DNA from: Trinickia sp. Y13
GTDB taxonomy: Bacteria; Pseudomonadota; Gammaproteobacteria; Burkholderiales; Burkholderiaceae
Direction of reading: 5' to 3'
Length of the DNA: 64,000 nt
NCBI RefSeq assembly: GCF_029522115.1
Contig: NZ_JAKWFK010000022.1
Coordinates: 1 to 64,000 of the forward strand
Shown here: positions 35,701 through 43,042 of the stretch, piece after piece
Layout: the number at the start of each line of letters is the position of its first letter
Numbering within the stretch: position 1 is the first letter of the stretch
Notes under the pieces: generated by a model
The model's input: only the letters and a program-made list of their open reading frames with translations
The model's database searches: none
What the model was told of the DNA's origin: nothing
Made by a program: the position numbers and the translations under genes

Positions 35701-35843
35701 GCGCCGCGGGCAACGAAATCGAAGGCCCCATGGCCGCCGTCATTTTGGGCGGGCTACTCACGTCGACCGCCCTGAATCTGCTCGTGATGCCTGCGTTGGC
35801 TCTGCGGGGCCTGCGTTTCGCGCCCGACGACCAGGCGTATTAA
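32748..35843 (+). CDS. RND efflux pump inner-membrane subunit (CzcA/CusA-related)
   Basis: 1031 aa, the full length of the family, with 12 TM segments and two large periplasmic loops. The first loop starts DVFPEFAPPMSIVQAEAPGLTSEQVE, typical of heavy-metal-type RND pumps. TM4 carries GEVVDDAIIDVENIYRRL, with Asp residues in the proton-relay position. The match is closer to the CzcA/CusA side than to drug-type AcrB, but key Met clusters for Cu/Ag are not evident by eye, so the substrate is open. The operon is preceded by a two-component system. The ORF tail overlaps the convergent GST by 4 bases. Confidence 0.88.
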   Translation: MLQAIIRFSLRFRGVIYALALTAAGYGIYSTTRANLDVFPEFAPPMSIVQAEAPGLTSEQVETLVTQPIENALAGMAGLKSIRSRSMQGLASITLVFEDRANVLQVRQLVSERLNTLTAAMPAGVMPPTLLPLTTTTSVVRTIGLTSKTLSPTALYDIAQWTVRPQLLSAPGVADAIVFGAAARQLQVQVEPQQLLRYGLSLQDVIAAARQATGTRGAGFIENENQRIAVHVDGQIADPKTLGDVVLRWSNGAALHLGDVAEIKWGEATQVGAATIMGKPGVMVVMENQYGTNTMAVTRSIEKRLAALAPVLARQGVELQPNVFRPANFITTAIAHLRTALLAGALLVVVVLFLFLLDLRTAAISAAAIPLSLLTAIVVLTSFGASLNTMTLAGLAIALGEVVDDAIIDVENIYRRLRENRLRATPLPALRVVLKASLEVRSAVVFATFVVMLIFLPVLTLSGVAGKLFAPLGVAYILAVLASLAVALTVTPAMSLALLSRGELPSREPRSIVALKARYARVLAAVERRTRTTMVLVALLCVAALGALPFMNGNFIPQLREGHYIVHMGLAPGTSLPASIRIGTKVSNALMHVPGVRLVAQRAGRANEVVDPTGVQLSEFEVELDAMSPSHQDATIAAMRHALARFPGLTTSINTFLVERIDETISGVTAPVVVNVYGNDLDLIDRKAQQIAQVLATIHGVAGVNVESPPGIPELEVRLKPEQLTRHGLRPGEVLDAIQAAYEGVTVAQVHQGSRAYDLTVQLAPSARRTLSDVSALSVRNPDGLAVPLGALATIRQVSGRYQITHDGGQRVETVSVTLGRRPVSEFVREAQARVSRDVPMPAGVYAVFGGESEARSQSQHDLLVYGAVSLVGILVLLSLALRSARAVAVVMLNLPFALVGGVVSVAATGGNLTLGSMVGFVTLLGISLRNSIMLVSHYEHLVHVDGLPWNADTVLRGASERLVPILMTALATALALLPLALTSGAAGNEIEGPMAAVILGGLLTSTALNLLVMPALALRGLRFAPDDQAY

Positions 35844-36493
35844 TCCCGATCCGGCGCCCCGAGCGGAAACAGCGAACGATAAGGCCGCGCTTGGTCAACC
35901 GCGCGCGCGAACGAGGGCCGCGCGAGCAGCCGTTGTCGATAGCCGTGGGCGTGCCGCAGCGAGCGGTCGATCGGATGAACCCAGTCGGCATAGAACAGCG
36001 ATGGCGCCGCGGCGCAATCCGCTAGGCTAAACGCATCGCCGGCCGCCCATTCGCGCTCTTGCATTCGTTCGTCCAGCCATCGATATGCAACTTCGAGCAT
36101 CTGCTTGGCTTCTTCGACACCATGGGGATCGCGCACGGCTTGCGCACGCAGCCGATCGCCGACAATCTTCTGCGTCGGCGTCATGACGTAGTTGTCGAAG
36201 AAGCGGTCCAACATGCGCACGTCTAGGGCTGCGCGCCGGTCCTCGGGGATCATCGGCGCCGAGCCGCGATGAAAAAGATCGAGGTACTCGATGATGACGC
36301 TCGACTCGAGCACCGTGCGTCCTTCATCGACTAACACGGGAAAGCGCCGCATCGGCCAAAGCGTTGCGAACTCGGCCCCCACCTGCGGGTGCTCGGGCGA
36401 AAGCATGGCGAACTCGAACGGCGCGCCGTTCTCGTACAGCGCTGTCAGGACCTTCTGGGAATAGGCGGAAAACGGGTGGGCGTATAGCTTCAT
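35840..36493 (-). CDS. glutathione S-transferase family protein
   Basis: 217 aa from the ATG at 36493 (MKLYAHPFSAYSQKVLTALYENGAPFE). The N-terminal thioredoxin fold has a Ser in the catalytic region (FSAYSQK) and the glutathione-binding cis-Pro/Glu-Ser segment RRFPVLVDEGRTVLESSVI. The helical C-terminal domain includes the conserved AAGDAFSLADCAAAP. Substrate unknown. The longer frame to 36628 reads into GC-rich non-coding sequence. It is convergent with the efflux operon. Confidence 0.88.
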   Translation of the reverse strand: MKLYAHPFSAYSQKVLTALYENGAPFEFAMLSPEHPQVGAEFATLWPMRRFPVLVDEGRTVLESSVIIEYLDLFHRGSAPMIPEDRRAALDVRMLDRFFDNYVMTPTQKIVGDRLRAQAVRDPHGVEEAKQMLEVAYRWLDERMQEREWAAGDAFSLADCAAAPSLFYADWVHPIDRSLRHAHGYRQRLLARPSFARAVDQARPYRSLFPLGAPDRD

Positions 36494-36730
36494 AGCGTCG
36501 TTGGCTCCATGGATTCGGGCGCACGCCGATGCGTGCAGGCGGCTCAGCGGCGAACGACCTGCCATCGCGTTTTCGATCCGCGTCGATCGATCTTCTGCCG
36601 AGCTCATAGGCTCGACGTGCGACGCCACCCGAAATCGACGCCGTCAGCCAAAAAGTGCGCCCTGCGTATCGCACCCACGCGTACCCCACGTCGAACCTAA
36701 GCTGAGATATCCGTGCGCGTGGCGCCCCGC

Positions 36731-37177
36731 TTACGTTCGGCTTGCGGCTTGCGCGCGGTGCGCGATTTCCTCGCTCGATACATCTTCGATATGCGTTGCG
36801 AGCCACCACGTGTTGCCGCACGCGTCGCGCACCCCCGCATTGCGATCGCCATAGAACTGATCGGCCGGCTCCATCACCGATTCCCCACCGGCGCGTAGCG
36901 CCCGTGCATAAGCCCCGTCGACGTCCTCCACATACAGATAGAATGCCGCCGGCGCCGGGCGGCATTCGTCGTTGCCGTCAGTCAGCATCAGCACCGAATC
37001 GCCGACCTTCAACTGAGCGTGTCGGATGCGACCCTTATCGTCGTCGATACGCTCGAAAACGGTGGCGTCGAACGCACGTTGCAGGAAATCGATCACCGCT
37101 CGAGCGTCGGACGCCGTAATGTACGGCGTCACTGTATGAAATCCTTCCGGTATGGGGCGTACGTTCGTCGCGCGCAT
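36731..37177 (-). CDS. VOC family protein (PhnB/glyoxalase-like)
   Basis: 148 aa from the ATG at 37177, with TTGGAGAC upstream. The VOC paired betaalphabetabetabeta pattern is seen in TPYITASDARAVIDFLQRAF, LMLTDGND, FYLYVEDVDGAYARALRAGG and DRNAGVRDACGNTWWLATHIED. This is the PhnB-like branch, usually metal-dependent hydrolytic or isomerase-like enzymes or bleomycin-resistance-like binders; function not known. A 237-base gap to the GST gene has no gene. Confidence 0.85.
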   Translation of the reverse strand: MRATNVRPIPEGFHTVTPYITASDARAVIDFLQRAFDATVFERIDDDKGRIRHAQLKVGDSVLMLTDGNDECRPAPAAFYLYVEDVDGAYARALRAGGESVMEPADQFYGDRNAGVRDACGNTWWLATHIEDVSSEEIAHRAQAASRT

Positions 37178-37407
37178 CGGCGTCTCCAAGTGGGTGGGCA
37201 AACGCCAAAGATTGTAGGACGCGTTATGCGTGGACGCGCTTACGTGTTTTCGTAGCACGTTGCGATTGGCGCCCCCGCTCCCCCGCCGATCGCGGCCGCC
37301 GACGAATGCGAGTCGCCAAACCGTTCGGTCTAGCGCACAAGGGGGCAACGGGGCTACACTCGAACAATGGGGCTTACACTCAGACATCTTTCGTCGCGGA
37401 GCGCATC

Positions 37408-37731
37408 ATGGCCGACATCGATCCCGCGCGGACTTTCCGCGGACTTCCGCTCACACCGGAACAAGACGCCGAAATCAGGCATTACATCAAGGTCTGCAAG
37501 CAGCACGGCAAACCGTGGGACACCCCCGAGCTCGACGCCATGCTGCGCGACATGCTCGAGCCGCCGGACGACGATACGCTCGCCGACGACTTGGACGCCG
37601 ATTTCGGCGACGCGCGCACCGCGGCCGAGCGCGCGCAGTTCTCGATCGACGACGAGACCAACCCCATCGAAGCATCGGAAGAATGGCAAGCTGCGATGGA
37701 ATCCGAAGCGATGAAGAGGTTCAACCATTAA
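37408..37731 (+). CDS. conserved hypothetical acidic protein, 107 aa
   Basis: 107 aa from the ATG at 37408. Acidic (DDDTLADDLDADFGDARTA) and without signal or membrane segment. It has short helix-prone regions with the motif LTPEQDAEIRHYIKVCKQHG. I do not recognise a named family. Its stop precedes the chromate transporter frame so closely that the two are probably translationally coupled, though no functional link is known. Confidence 0.75.
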   Translation: MADIDPARTFRGLPLTPEQDAEIRHYIKVCKQHGKPWDTPELDAMLRDMLEPPDDDTLADDLDADFGDARTAAERAQFSIDDETNPIEASEEWQAAMESEAMKRFNH

Positions 37732-37783
37732 ACCGCTTGCCATCGGCGCCGCCGCGGCCGGGCGCGGCTACGGCGCGCTCGAA

Positions 37784-39001
37784 GTGCTCGCCGTTTTTCT
37801 GAAACTCGGATTGACCTCGTTCGGTGGTCCAGTCGCGCATCTAGGCTACTTTCGCCGCGAATTCGTGGAACGCCGGCGCTGGCTGGACGAAGCCGCCTAC
37901 GGCGATCTCGTCGCGCTTTGCCAATTCCTTCCGGGGCCGGCAAGCAGTCAGGTCGGGTTTTCCGTGGGGCTGTTGCGCGCCGGATGGCTGGGCGGTCTCG
38001 CGGCGTGGTTCGGCTTCACGCTGCCCTCGGTGTTGCTTTTGCTCGTGTTTGCAACACTCGCCCCCGATCTTGGAGGAACCGTCGGCCAAGGTCTCGTCCA
38101 TGGGCTCAAGCTGACGGCGGTCGCGGTGGTGGCGCAGGCGGTTTGGGACATGGGCCGGCGCCTGTGTCCGGACTTACGCCGCACGGCTATCGCACTCGTG
38201 TCGATTGCGCTGCTCGCTGTGATGCATTCGGCCTATGCGCAACTGGCCGTGATTGCGTTGGGCGCGGCGGCCGGATTAGCGTTCTACCGGCGCGGCGACG
38301 GCGCGCTCGGGCGTCGCCCTGCGCCGATTGACGGCGACACCGGCGCGCTACTGCCGCGACGCGTCTCGCACGTTGCCGGCGCGCTCGCCTTCGCCTTGTT
38401 CTGCTTATTGCTGATAGGCGTTCCCGCAGCCGTGCGGCTCGTCCCCGGCATCAGCGGCTCGGCGACCGAAGCATTGCAAGGTTTCGATGCCTTCTTTCGC
38501 TCCGGCGCGCTCGTATTCGGCGGCGGCCATGTCGTGCTGCCGCTGTTGCAGCAGCAGAGCGCGATCCAGCACGCAGTGAGTTCGAATGCGCTCCTTGCGG
38601 GGTACGGTGCGGCGCAAGCGGTACCCGGGCCGCTATTCAGCTTCGCCGCCTATCTCGGCTGGATGATGTCGGGCACGGGCGCTAGGGCCCCCGGCGCGGC
38701 GCTCGCTACCGTCGCGATCTTTTTGCCGGGGCTTTTGCTCGTCGTCGCGGCACTGCCCCACTGGCAAGCTTGGCGCGCTCGGGCTTCGACGGCAGCCGCT
38801 TTCGCGGGAATCAACGCCGCCGTCGTGGGTCTGCTCGCCACAGCGCTCTACTCGCCGGTCTGGACGAGCGCCGTGCATAGGCCGCTCGACTTCGCCATCG
38901 CCGCGATAGCGTGCCTACTTCTCGTCAGATGGAAGGCGCCGCCGCTGGCCGTGGTTGCGCTGTGCGCCGCCGCGGGGATCGCGGCCGCCGTTTTGGGGTA
39001 G
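37784..39001 (+). CDS. chrA: chromate transporter ChrA, long (two-domain) form
   Basis: 405 aa from a GTG at 37784. The N-terminal signature GLTSFGGPVAHLGYFRREFV, with the following EAAYGDLVALCQFLPGP, is that of ChrA; the duplicated C-terminal half repeats it as RSGALVFGGGHVVLPLLQ and YGAAQAVPGP. About 10-12 TM segments. It exports chromate. The true start may lie upstream: the open frame continues through KPLAIGAAAAGRGYGALE to an ATT at 37727 with no ATG, so translation may be coupled to the preceding gene. GTG is the first conventional start. Confidence 0.87.
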   Translation: MLAVFLKLGLTSFGGPVAHLGYFRREFVERRRWLDEAAYGDLVALCQFLPGPASSQVGFSVGLLRAGWLGGLAAWFGFTLPSVLLLLVFATLAPDLGGTVGQGLVHGLKLTAVAVVAQAVWDMGRRLCPDLRRTAIALVSIALLAVMHSAYAQLAVIALGAAAGLAFYRRGDGALGRRPAPIDGDTGALLPRRVSHVAGALAFALFCLLLIGVPAAVRLVPGISGSATEALQGFDAFFRSGALVFGGGHVVLPLLQQQSAIQHAVSSNALLAGYGAAQAVPGPLFSFAAYLGWMMSGTGARAPGAALATVAIFLPGLLLVVAALPHWQAWRARASTAAAFAGINAAVVGLLATALYSPVWTSAVHRPLDFAIAAIACLLLVRWKAPPLAVVALCAAAGIAAAVLG

Positions 39002-39044
39002 ACCTTAGCCCCAAGTCCTTAAACCTACCCGTGCGAATTCGCTC

Positions 39045-39074
39045 GCGTTCGGCCGCCACGGGCGGCGCGAACGC
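39045..39074. terminator. hairpin between chrA and the peroxiredoxin gene
   Basis: GCGTTCG-GCCGCC-ACG-GGCGGC-G-CGAACGC: a 13-bp stem with one bulged G, lying between two convergent genes. It lacks a T-run and may act in both directions. Confidence 0.5.
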
Positions 39075-39082
39075 ACCCGCCG

Positions 39083-39736
39083 TTACTTGGGCTGCGCGAC
39101 CGTGCGCAGGTACGGCTTGAGGGTCTTGAACCCCTGCGGATATTTCTTCTTCGCTTCTTCGTCGGACACGGACGTCGGGATGATGACGTCGTCGCCCGGA
39201 CGCCAATTGACGGGCGTGGCCACCGCGTGTTGCGCGTTCAACTGCAGCGCGTCGAGCAGGCGCAGCACTTCGTCGAAATTACGGCCCGCGCTCATCGGGT
39301 AGACGAGCATCGCCTTCACCTTCTTATCGGGACCGATGATGAACACCGAACGAATCGTGGCGTTATCGTTCGCCGTGCGCGTGCCGCCGCTGGCGTTCGG
39401 ATGAATCATGTCGTAGAGCTTGGCCACCGTCAGATCGGCGTCGCCGATCATCGGATAGTTGACCGCGTGCCCTTGAGTCTCCGCGATATCGCCAACCCAA
39501 TTCTTATGATCGCTGACGGGATCGATGCTGAGCCCGATGATCTTCGTTTTGCGCTTGTCGAACTCCGGCTTCAAGCGCGCCATATAACCGAGTTCGGTCG
39601 TGCAAACCGGCGTGAAATCCTTCGGGTGCGAGAACAGAATGGCCCAGTTCTCGCCGATCCACTCATGAAACTTGATCGTGCCTTCGGTGGTTTCGGCGGT
39701 GAAATCGGGGGCGACGTCGCCAATACGGATGGTCAT
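39083..39736 (-). CDS. 1-Cys peroxiredoxin (Prx6 type)
   Basis: 217 aa from the ATG at 39736, with AGGAGG upstream. The peroxidatic Cys is in HPKDFTPVCTTELG near residue 48, and the Prx6-type C-terminal domain (RTADEVLRLLDALQ-like, then VATPVNWRPGDDVIIPTSVSDEEAKKKYP) follows. There is no resolving Cys in the usual place. It reduces hydrogen and alkyl peroxides. It is divergent from the nitrate assimilation operon. Confidence 0.92.
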   Translation of the reverse strand: MTIRIGDVAPDFTAETTEGTIKFHEWIGENWAILFSHPKDFTPVCTTELGYMARLKPEFDKRKTKIIGLSIDPVSDHKNWVGDIAETQGHAVNYPMIGDADLTVAKLYDMIHPNASGGTRTANDNATIRSVFIIGPDKKVKAMLVYPMSAGRNFDEVLRLLDALQLNAQHAVATPVNWRPGDDVIIPTSVSDEEAKKKYPQGFKTLKPYLRTVAQPK

Positions 39737-39924
39737 TTCAAACCTCCTGGGTTAGGTACGTTGGCAAGCCGGTAATCCACGCGCCGCGATATCGATCAAT
39801 GACGGCCGCGCAGCGTGAGAACGATGAGGCTCCGAATTATAGACCGCGTGGAGCGAGTCCAACACGGCCAGCGCGCACCGAAGCGGACGACATCGCGCCG
39901 AACGAGTGCGACATGAGCGGGCGC

Positions 39925-39941
39925 TGCACTGCTGCGGTGCG
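39925..39941. promoter_or_regulatory. NtrC-type binding site
   Basis: TGCACTGCTGCGGTGCG fits the NtrC pattern TGCAC(C/T)-N5-GGTGCA at all conserved positions but the last. It is centred about 110 bases upstream of the predicted sigma-54 transcription start, the normal enhancer distance. A second perfect dyad, GCGGTGCG-N8-CGCACCGC at 39968-39991, may be another site. Confidence 0.65.
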
Positions 39942-40017
39942 GCACGATTCGCCATGCATGCCTTCGAGCGGTGCGCAATCCCGCGCACCGCCCCGTCCCA
40001 TCGGCATTTCACGCAGC

Positions 40018-40033
40018 TGGCATAGCCTTTGCG
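40018..40033 (+). promoter_or_regulatory. sigma-54 promoter for nirB-nirD-nasA
   Basis: TGGCATAGCCTTTGCG matches the -24/-12 consensus TGGCAC-N5-TTGCW with GG and GC exactly ten bases apart. Transcription would start near 40043, giving a leader of about 228 bases. Confidence 0.72.
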
Positions 40034-40098
40034 TAGACCTCGCCCGTACCCGGCAATGGCGTCGGGATGCATGCAATGCAACGCGATTGCGAGGTGAT

Positions 40099-40196
40099 GG
40101 CCGAAGGCAGTTCGCCCAAACGCCGATTCACCCCGCGCACGCTTCAAGGACAACGGCGTCCCCTCGTGCCTCGACACGAGCGGACGCCGTTTTCGT
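40099..40196 (+). promoter_or_regulatory. NasT (ANTAR) controlled leader with terminator hairpin
   Basis: A terminator stem, AACGGCGTCC at 40152-40161 with GGACGCCGTT at 40182-40191, is followed by TTCGTT. Inside it sits a second hairpin, CTCGTG-CCTCGA-CACGAG, with a 6-base loop. Just upstream, GGCCGAA-GGCAG-TTCGCC at 40099-40116 forms another small hairpin. Two hairpins in front of or within a terminator are the targets of ANTAR antiterminators, here presumably NasT encoded in the same operon. The loops do not clearly show the published A1/G4 pattern, so the exact binding hairpins are uncertain. Confidence 0.65.
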
Positions 40197-40270
40197 TGAT
40201 GCATGCCTTTTGATTTTTCCCCAGTCGAGCAATGACGCTGCGACCTCAACGGTTCAAGGAGTAAGCAACG

Positions 40271-42703
40271 ATGAACGCGCCCCGACTCGTCGTAATCGGC
40301 AATGGCATGGCCGGCATCCGTACGATCGAAGAGCTGCTCGCGCTCGCGCCGAATCACTACGAGATCACCGTCTTCGGCGCGGAGCCGCATCCGAACTACA
40401 ACCGGATTCTGCTCTCGCCCGTGCTCGCCGGCGAACAGACGTTCAAGGACATCATTCTCAACCCGCTCGATTGGTATGAGCAAAACGGCATCCGGCTGCA
40501 TACCGGCAAAGCGATCTCGCGCATCGACCGCAAGCGCCGCGTCGTCGTGGCCGAGGATGGCGTCGAGGCGCCCTACGACCGCTTGCTGATCGCAACAGGC
40601 TCGCAACCGTTCATCCTGCCGGTGCCCGGTGCCCAGCTCAAGGGCGTCATCACGTATCGCGACATCGGCGATACACAGGCCATGATCGATGCGGCAACGG
40701 TGAAACGGCGCGCCGTCGTGATCGGCGGTGGCCTGCTCGGTCTCGAAGCGGCCAACGGCCTGAAGTTGCGCGGCATGGACGTGACTGTCGTGCATTTGGC
40801 TTCGACGCTGCTCGAGCGTCAGCTCGACGCGAACGCGGGCCGTCTGCTGCAGCGCTCGCTCGAGGCGCGGGGCCTGCAGTTCCTTCTGTCGAAGGCGACG
40901 AGCGAAATCATCGGCAACGACGCCGGCGAAGTTGCGGGCGTGCGCTTCAAGGACGGCGAAGAAATCGAAGCGGACCTCGTCGTCATGGCCGCTGGCATTC
41001 GCCCGAACACGGCGCTGGCCGAAGCGGCCGGGCTGCACTGCGATCGCGGCATCGTCGTCAACGACACGCTGCAGACCTACGACCCGCGCATCTATGCCGT
41101 GGGCGAGTGCGTGAGCCATCGCGGCGTCGCATATGGTCTCGTCGCCCCGCTCTTCGAACAGGCCAAAGTCTGCGCGAACCACCTCGCGTTAATGGGCATC
41201 GGCACGTATAAAGGCTCGGTGCTCTCGACGAAGCTGAAAGTGACGGGCATCGACTTGTTCTCCGCGGGCGATTTCATCGGCAGCGAGACCACCGAACAAA
41301 TCGTGTTGTCGGATCCGGCGGGCGGCGTATACAAGAAGCTCGTCATCGAGGACGATCGCTTGGTCGGCGCTTGCCTATACGGCGATACGGCCGACGGCGC
41401 ATGGTACTTCAAATTGCTGCGCGAGGGGCGCAAGCTCGGCGAGTTGCGCGATCGCCTCATGTTCGGCGAATCGAGCATCGGCGATGCCGGTGTGCAGGGC
41501 CACAACCGCGCCGCCTCGTTGGCCGATTCGGATGAAGTCTGCGGCTGCAACGGCGTGTGCAAAGGCACCATCGTCAAGGCGATCACCGAAAAGGGCCTGT
41601 TCACGCTCGATGAAGTGAAGAAGCACACGAAGGCCGCGAGCTCGTGCGGTTCGTGCTCGGGACTCGTCGAACAGATTCTGATGAGCACGGTTGGCACGAG
41701 CTTTCAAGAAACGCCGAAAACGAAAGCCATCTGCGGCTGCACCGATCGAACCCATGACGAAGTGCGCAAGGCGATTCGCGAGCACAAGCTGCTCACGCAT
41801 CGCGCCGTGTTCGACTTCCTCGAATGGCGCACGCCGAATGGCTGTGCCACGTGCCGCCCGGCGATCAACTACTACCTCGTATCCACCTGGCCGCACGAAG
41901 CGCTCGACGATCCGCAAAGCCGCTTCGTCAACGAACGCGTGCATGCCAACATCCAGAAAGACAATACGTTTTCAGTCGTGCCGCAGATGAAGGGCGGCGT
42001 CACGACGCCCGACGAATTGCGCCGCATCGCCGATGTCGCGGACAAGTACGACATTCCGATGGTCAAGGTCACCGGCGGGCAGCGCATCGACTTGCTCGGT
42101 GTCAAGAAGGAAGATCTCGTGAACGTGTGGCAAGACCTCGGCATGAAATCGGGCCATGCGTACGGCAAGTCGATCCGCACCGTCAAAACCTGCGTCGGCA
42201 GCGAGTTTTGCCGCTTCGGCACGCAAAACAGCACGCAGATGGGAATCGACCTCGAGACGATGCTCGCGAATATGTGGTCGCCGCACAAGGTCAAGCTCGC
42301 CGTATCAGGCTGCCCGCGCAATTGTGCGGAAGCCGGCATCAAGGACGTCGGCGTGATCGCGGTGGACAGCGGCTGGGAACTCTACGTCGGCGGCAACGGC
42401 GGCATCAAGACCGAAGTCGCGCAGTTTCTCGCGAAGGTCAAAACGGCCGAGGAAGTGAAGGAATATACGGCGGCGTTCCTGCAGCTCTATCGCGAGGAAG
42501 CGCATTACCTCGATCGCACCGTCCATTACATCGCGCGCGTCGGGCTCGATTACATCAAGCGCAAGATCGTGGACGACGACGCCAGTCGCCGCGCGCTCTA
42601 CGAGCGCCTGCTCTATTCGCTCGAAGGGCTGCCCGATCCGTGGCAGGCGCGCATCGAGGGGCAGCATCGGCGCGAATACATTCCGATCAAAGTCATCGCT
42701 TGA
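40271..42703 (+). CDS. nirB: assimilatory nitrite reductase [NAD(P)H], large subunit
   Basis: 810 aa with AAGGAG upstream. Order: FAD/NAD(P)-binding domain (VIGNGMAGIRTIEELL at the N-terminus; VVIGGGLLGLEAANGL near residue 152), BFD-type [2Fe-2S] region (CGCNGVCKGTIVKAI, CGSCSGLVEQIL) near 415-470, then the sulfite/nitrite reductase half with the sirohaem/[4Fe-4S] cysteines in TCVGSEFCRFG and SGCPRNCAEAG. It reduces nitrite to ammonium with six electrons. First gene of the nirB-nirD-nasA unit; the leader carries sigma-54 and antitermination signals. Confidence 0.95.
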   Translation: MNAPRLVVIGNGMAGIRTIEELLALAPNHYEITVFGAEPHPNYNRILLSPVLAGEQTFKDIILNPLDWYEQNGIRLHTGKAISRIDRKRRVVVAEDGVEAPYDRLLIATGSQPFILPVPGAQLKGVITYRDIGDTQAMIDAATVKRRAVVIGGGLLGLEAANGLKLRGMDVTVVHLASTLLERQLDANAGRLLQRSLEARGLQFLLSKATSEIIGNDAGEVAGVRFKDGEEIEADLVVMAAGIRPNTALAEAAGLHCDRGIVVNDTLQTYDPRIYAVGECVSHRGVAYGLVAPLFEQAKVCANHLALMGIGTYKGSVLSTKLKVTGIDLFSAGDFIGSETTEQIVLSDPAGGVYKKLVIEDDRLVGACLYGDTADGAWYFKLLREGRKLGELRDRLMFGESSIGDAGVQGHNRAASLADSDEVCGCNGVCKGTIVKAITEKGLFTLDEVKKHTKAASSCGSCSGLVEQILMSTVGTSFQETPKTKAICGCTDRTHDEVRKAIREHKLLTHRAVFDFLEWRTPNGCATCRPAINYYLVSTWPHEALDDPQSRFVNERVHANIQKDNTFSVVPQMKGGVTTPDELRRIADVADKYDIPMVKVTGGQRIDLLGVKKEDLVNVWQDLGMKSGHAYGKSIRTVKTCVGSEFCRFGTQNSTQMGIDLETMLANMWSPHKVKLAVSGCPRNCAEAGIKDVGVIAVDSGWELYVGGNGGIKTEVAQFLAKVKTAEEVKEYTAAFLQLYREEAHYLDRTVHYIARVGLDYIKRKIVDDDASRRALYERLLYSLEGLPDPWQARIEGQHRREYIPIKVIA

Positions 42704-42715
42704 GGTCATCGATAC

Positions 42716-43042
42716 ATGGATATGCCGACTTCCTCCATTTGGACGCACGTGTGCAGCGTGTCCGACATTCCGCGTCTGGGCAGCCGCGTCGTCAAACGTG
42801 ACGATGGCGACGTCGCCCTGTTCAGGACCGCCAACGACGAAGTGTTCGCCCTGCACGATCGATGTCCGCACAAGGGCGGCGCGCTCTCGCAAGGAATCGT
42901 TCACGGCAATACCGTCACGTGCCCGCTGCACAGCTGGAACATCTCGCTCGAGTCGGGTCAAGCCTGCGCGCCCGACGAAGGCTGCACGATGCGTTTCGCC
43001 GTGAAGGTCGACGGTGAAGCCGTGTTCGTTCGCTTCGCATGA
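42716..43042 (+). CDS. nirD: nitrite reductase small subunit
   Basis: 108 aa, 12 bases after nirB. A Rieske-like fold with CPHKGGALSQG and CPLHSWNI: the ligands C-x-H (as C-P-H) and C-x2-H are both present here, so unlike enterobacterial NirD this protein may bind a [2Fe-2S] cluster. It works with NirB in the cytoplasm. Its stop overlaps the nasA start by four bases (ATGA). Confidence 0.93.
   Translation: MDMPTSSIWTHVCSVSDIPRLGSRVVKRDDGDVALFRTANDEVFALHDRCPHKGGALSQGIVHGNTVTCPLHSWNISLESGQACAPDEGCTMRFAVKVDGEAVFVRFA

Larger units (their letters stand above)
39737..40270. other. 534-base control region of the nitrate assimilation operon
   Basis: No gene is seen. The stretch holds, in order: an NtrC-type site (39925-39941), a second dyad (39968-39991), a sigma-54 promoter (40018-40033) and a leader terminator (40152-40196), each listed separately. 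The first 180 bases contain the peroxiredoxin upstream region. Confidence 0.6.

Noticed and set aside
39752-41182. Long minus-strand frame of 476 codons opposite nirB
   Set aside because: Antisense to nirB and its leader; Arg/His/Asp-rich composition with no domain; nirB itself is certain.
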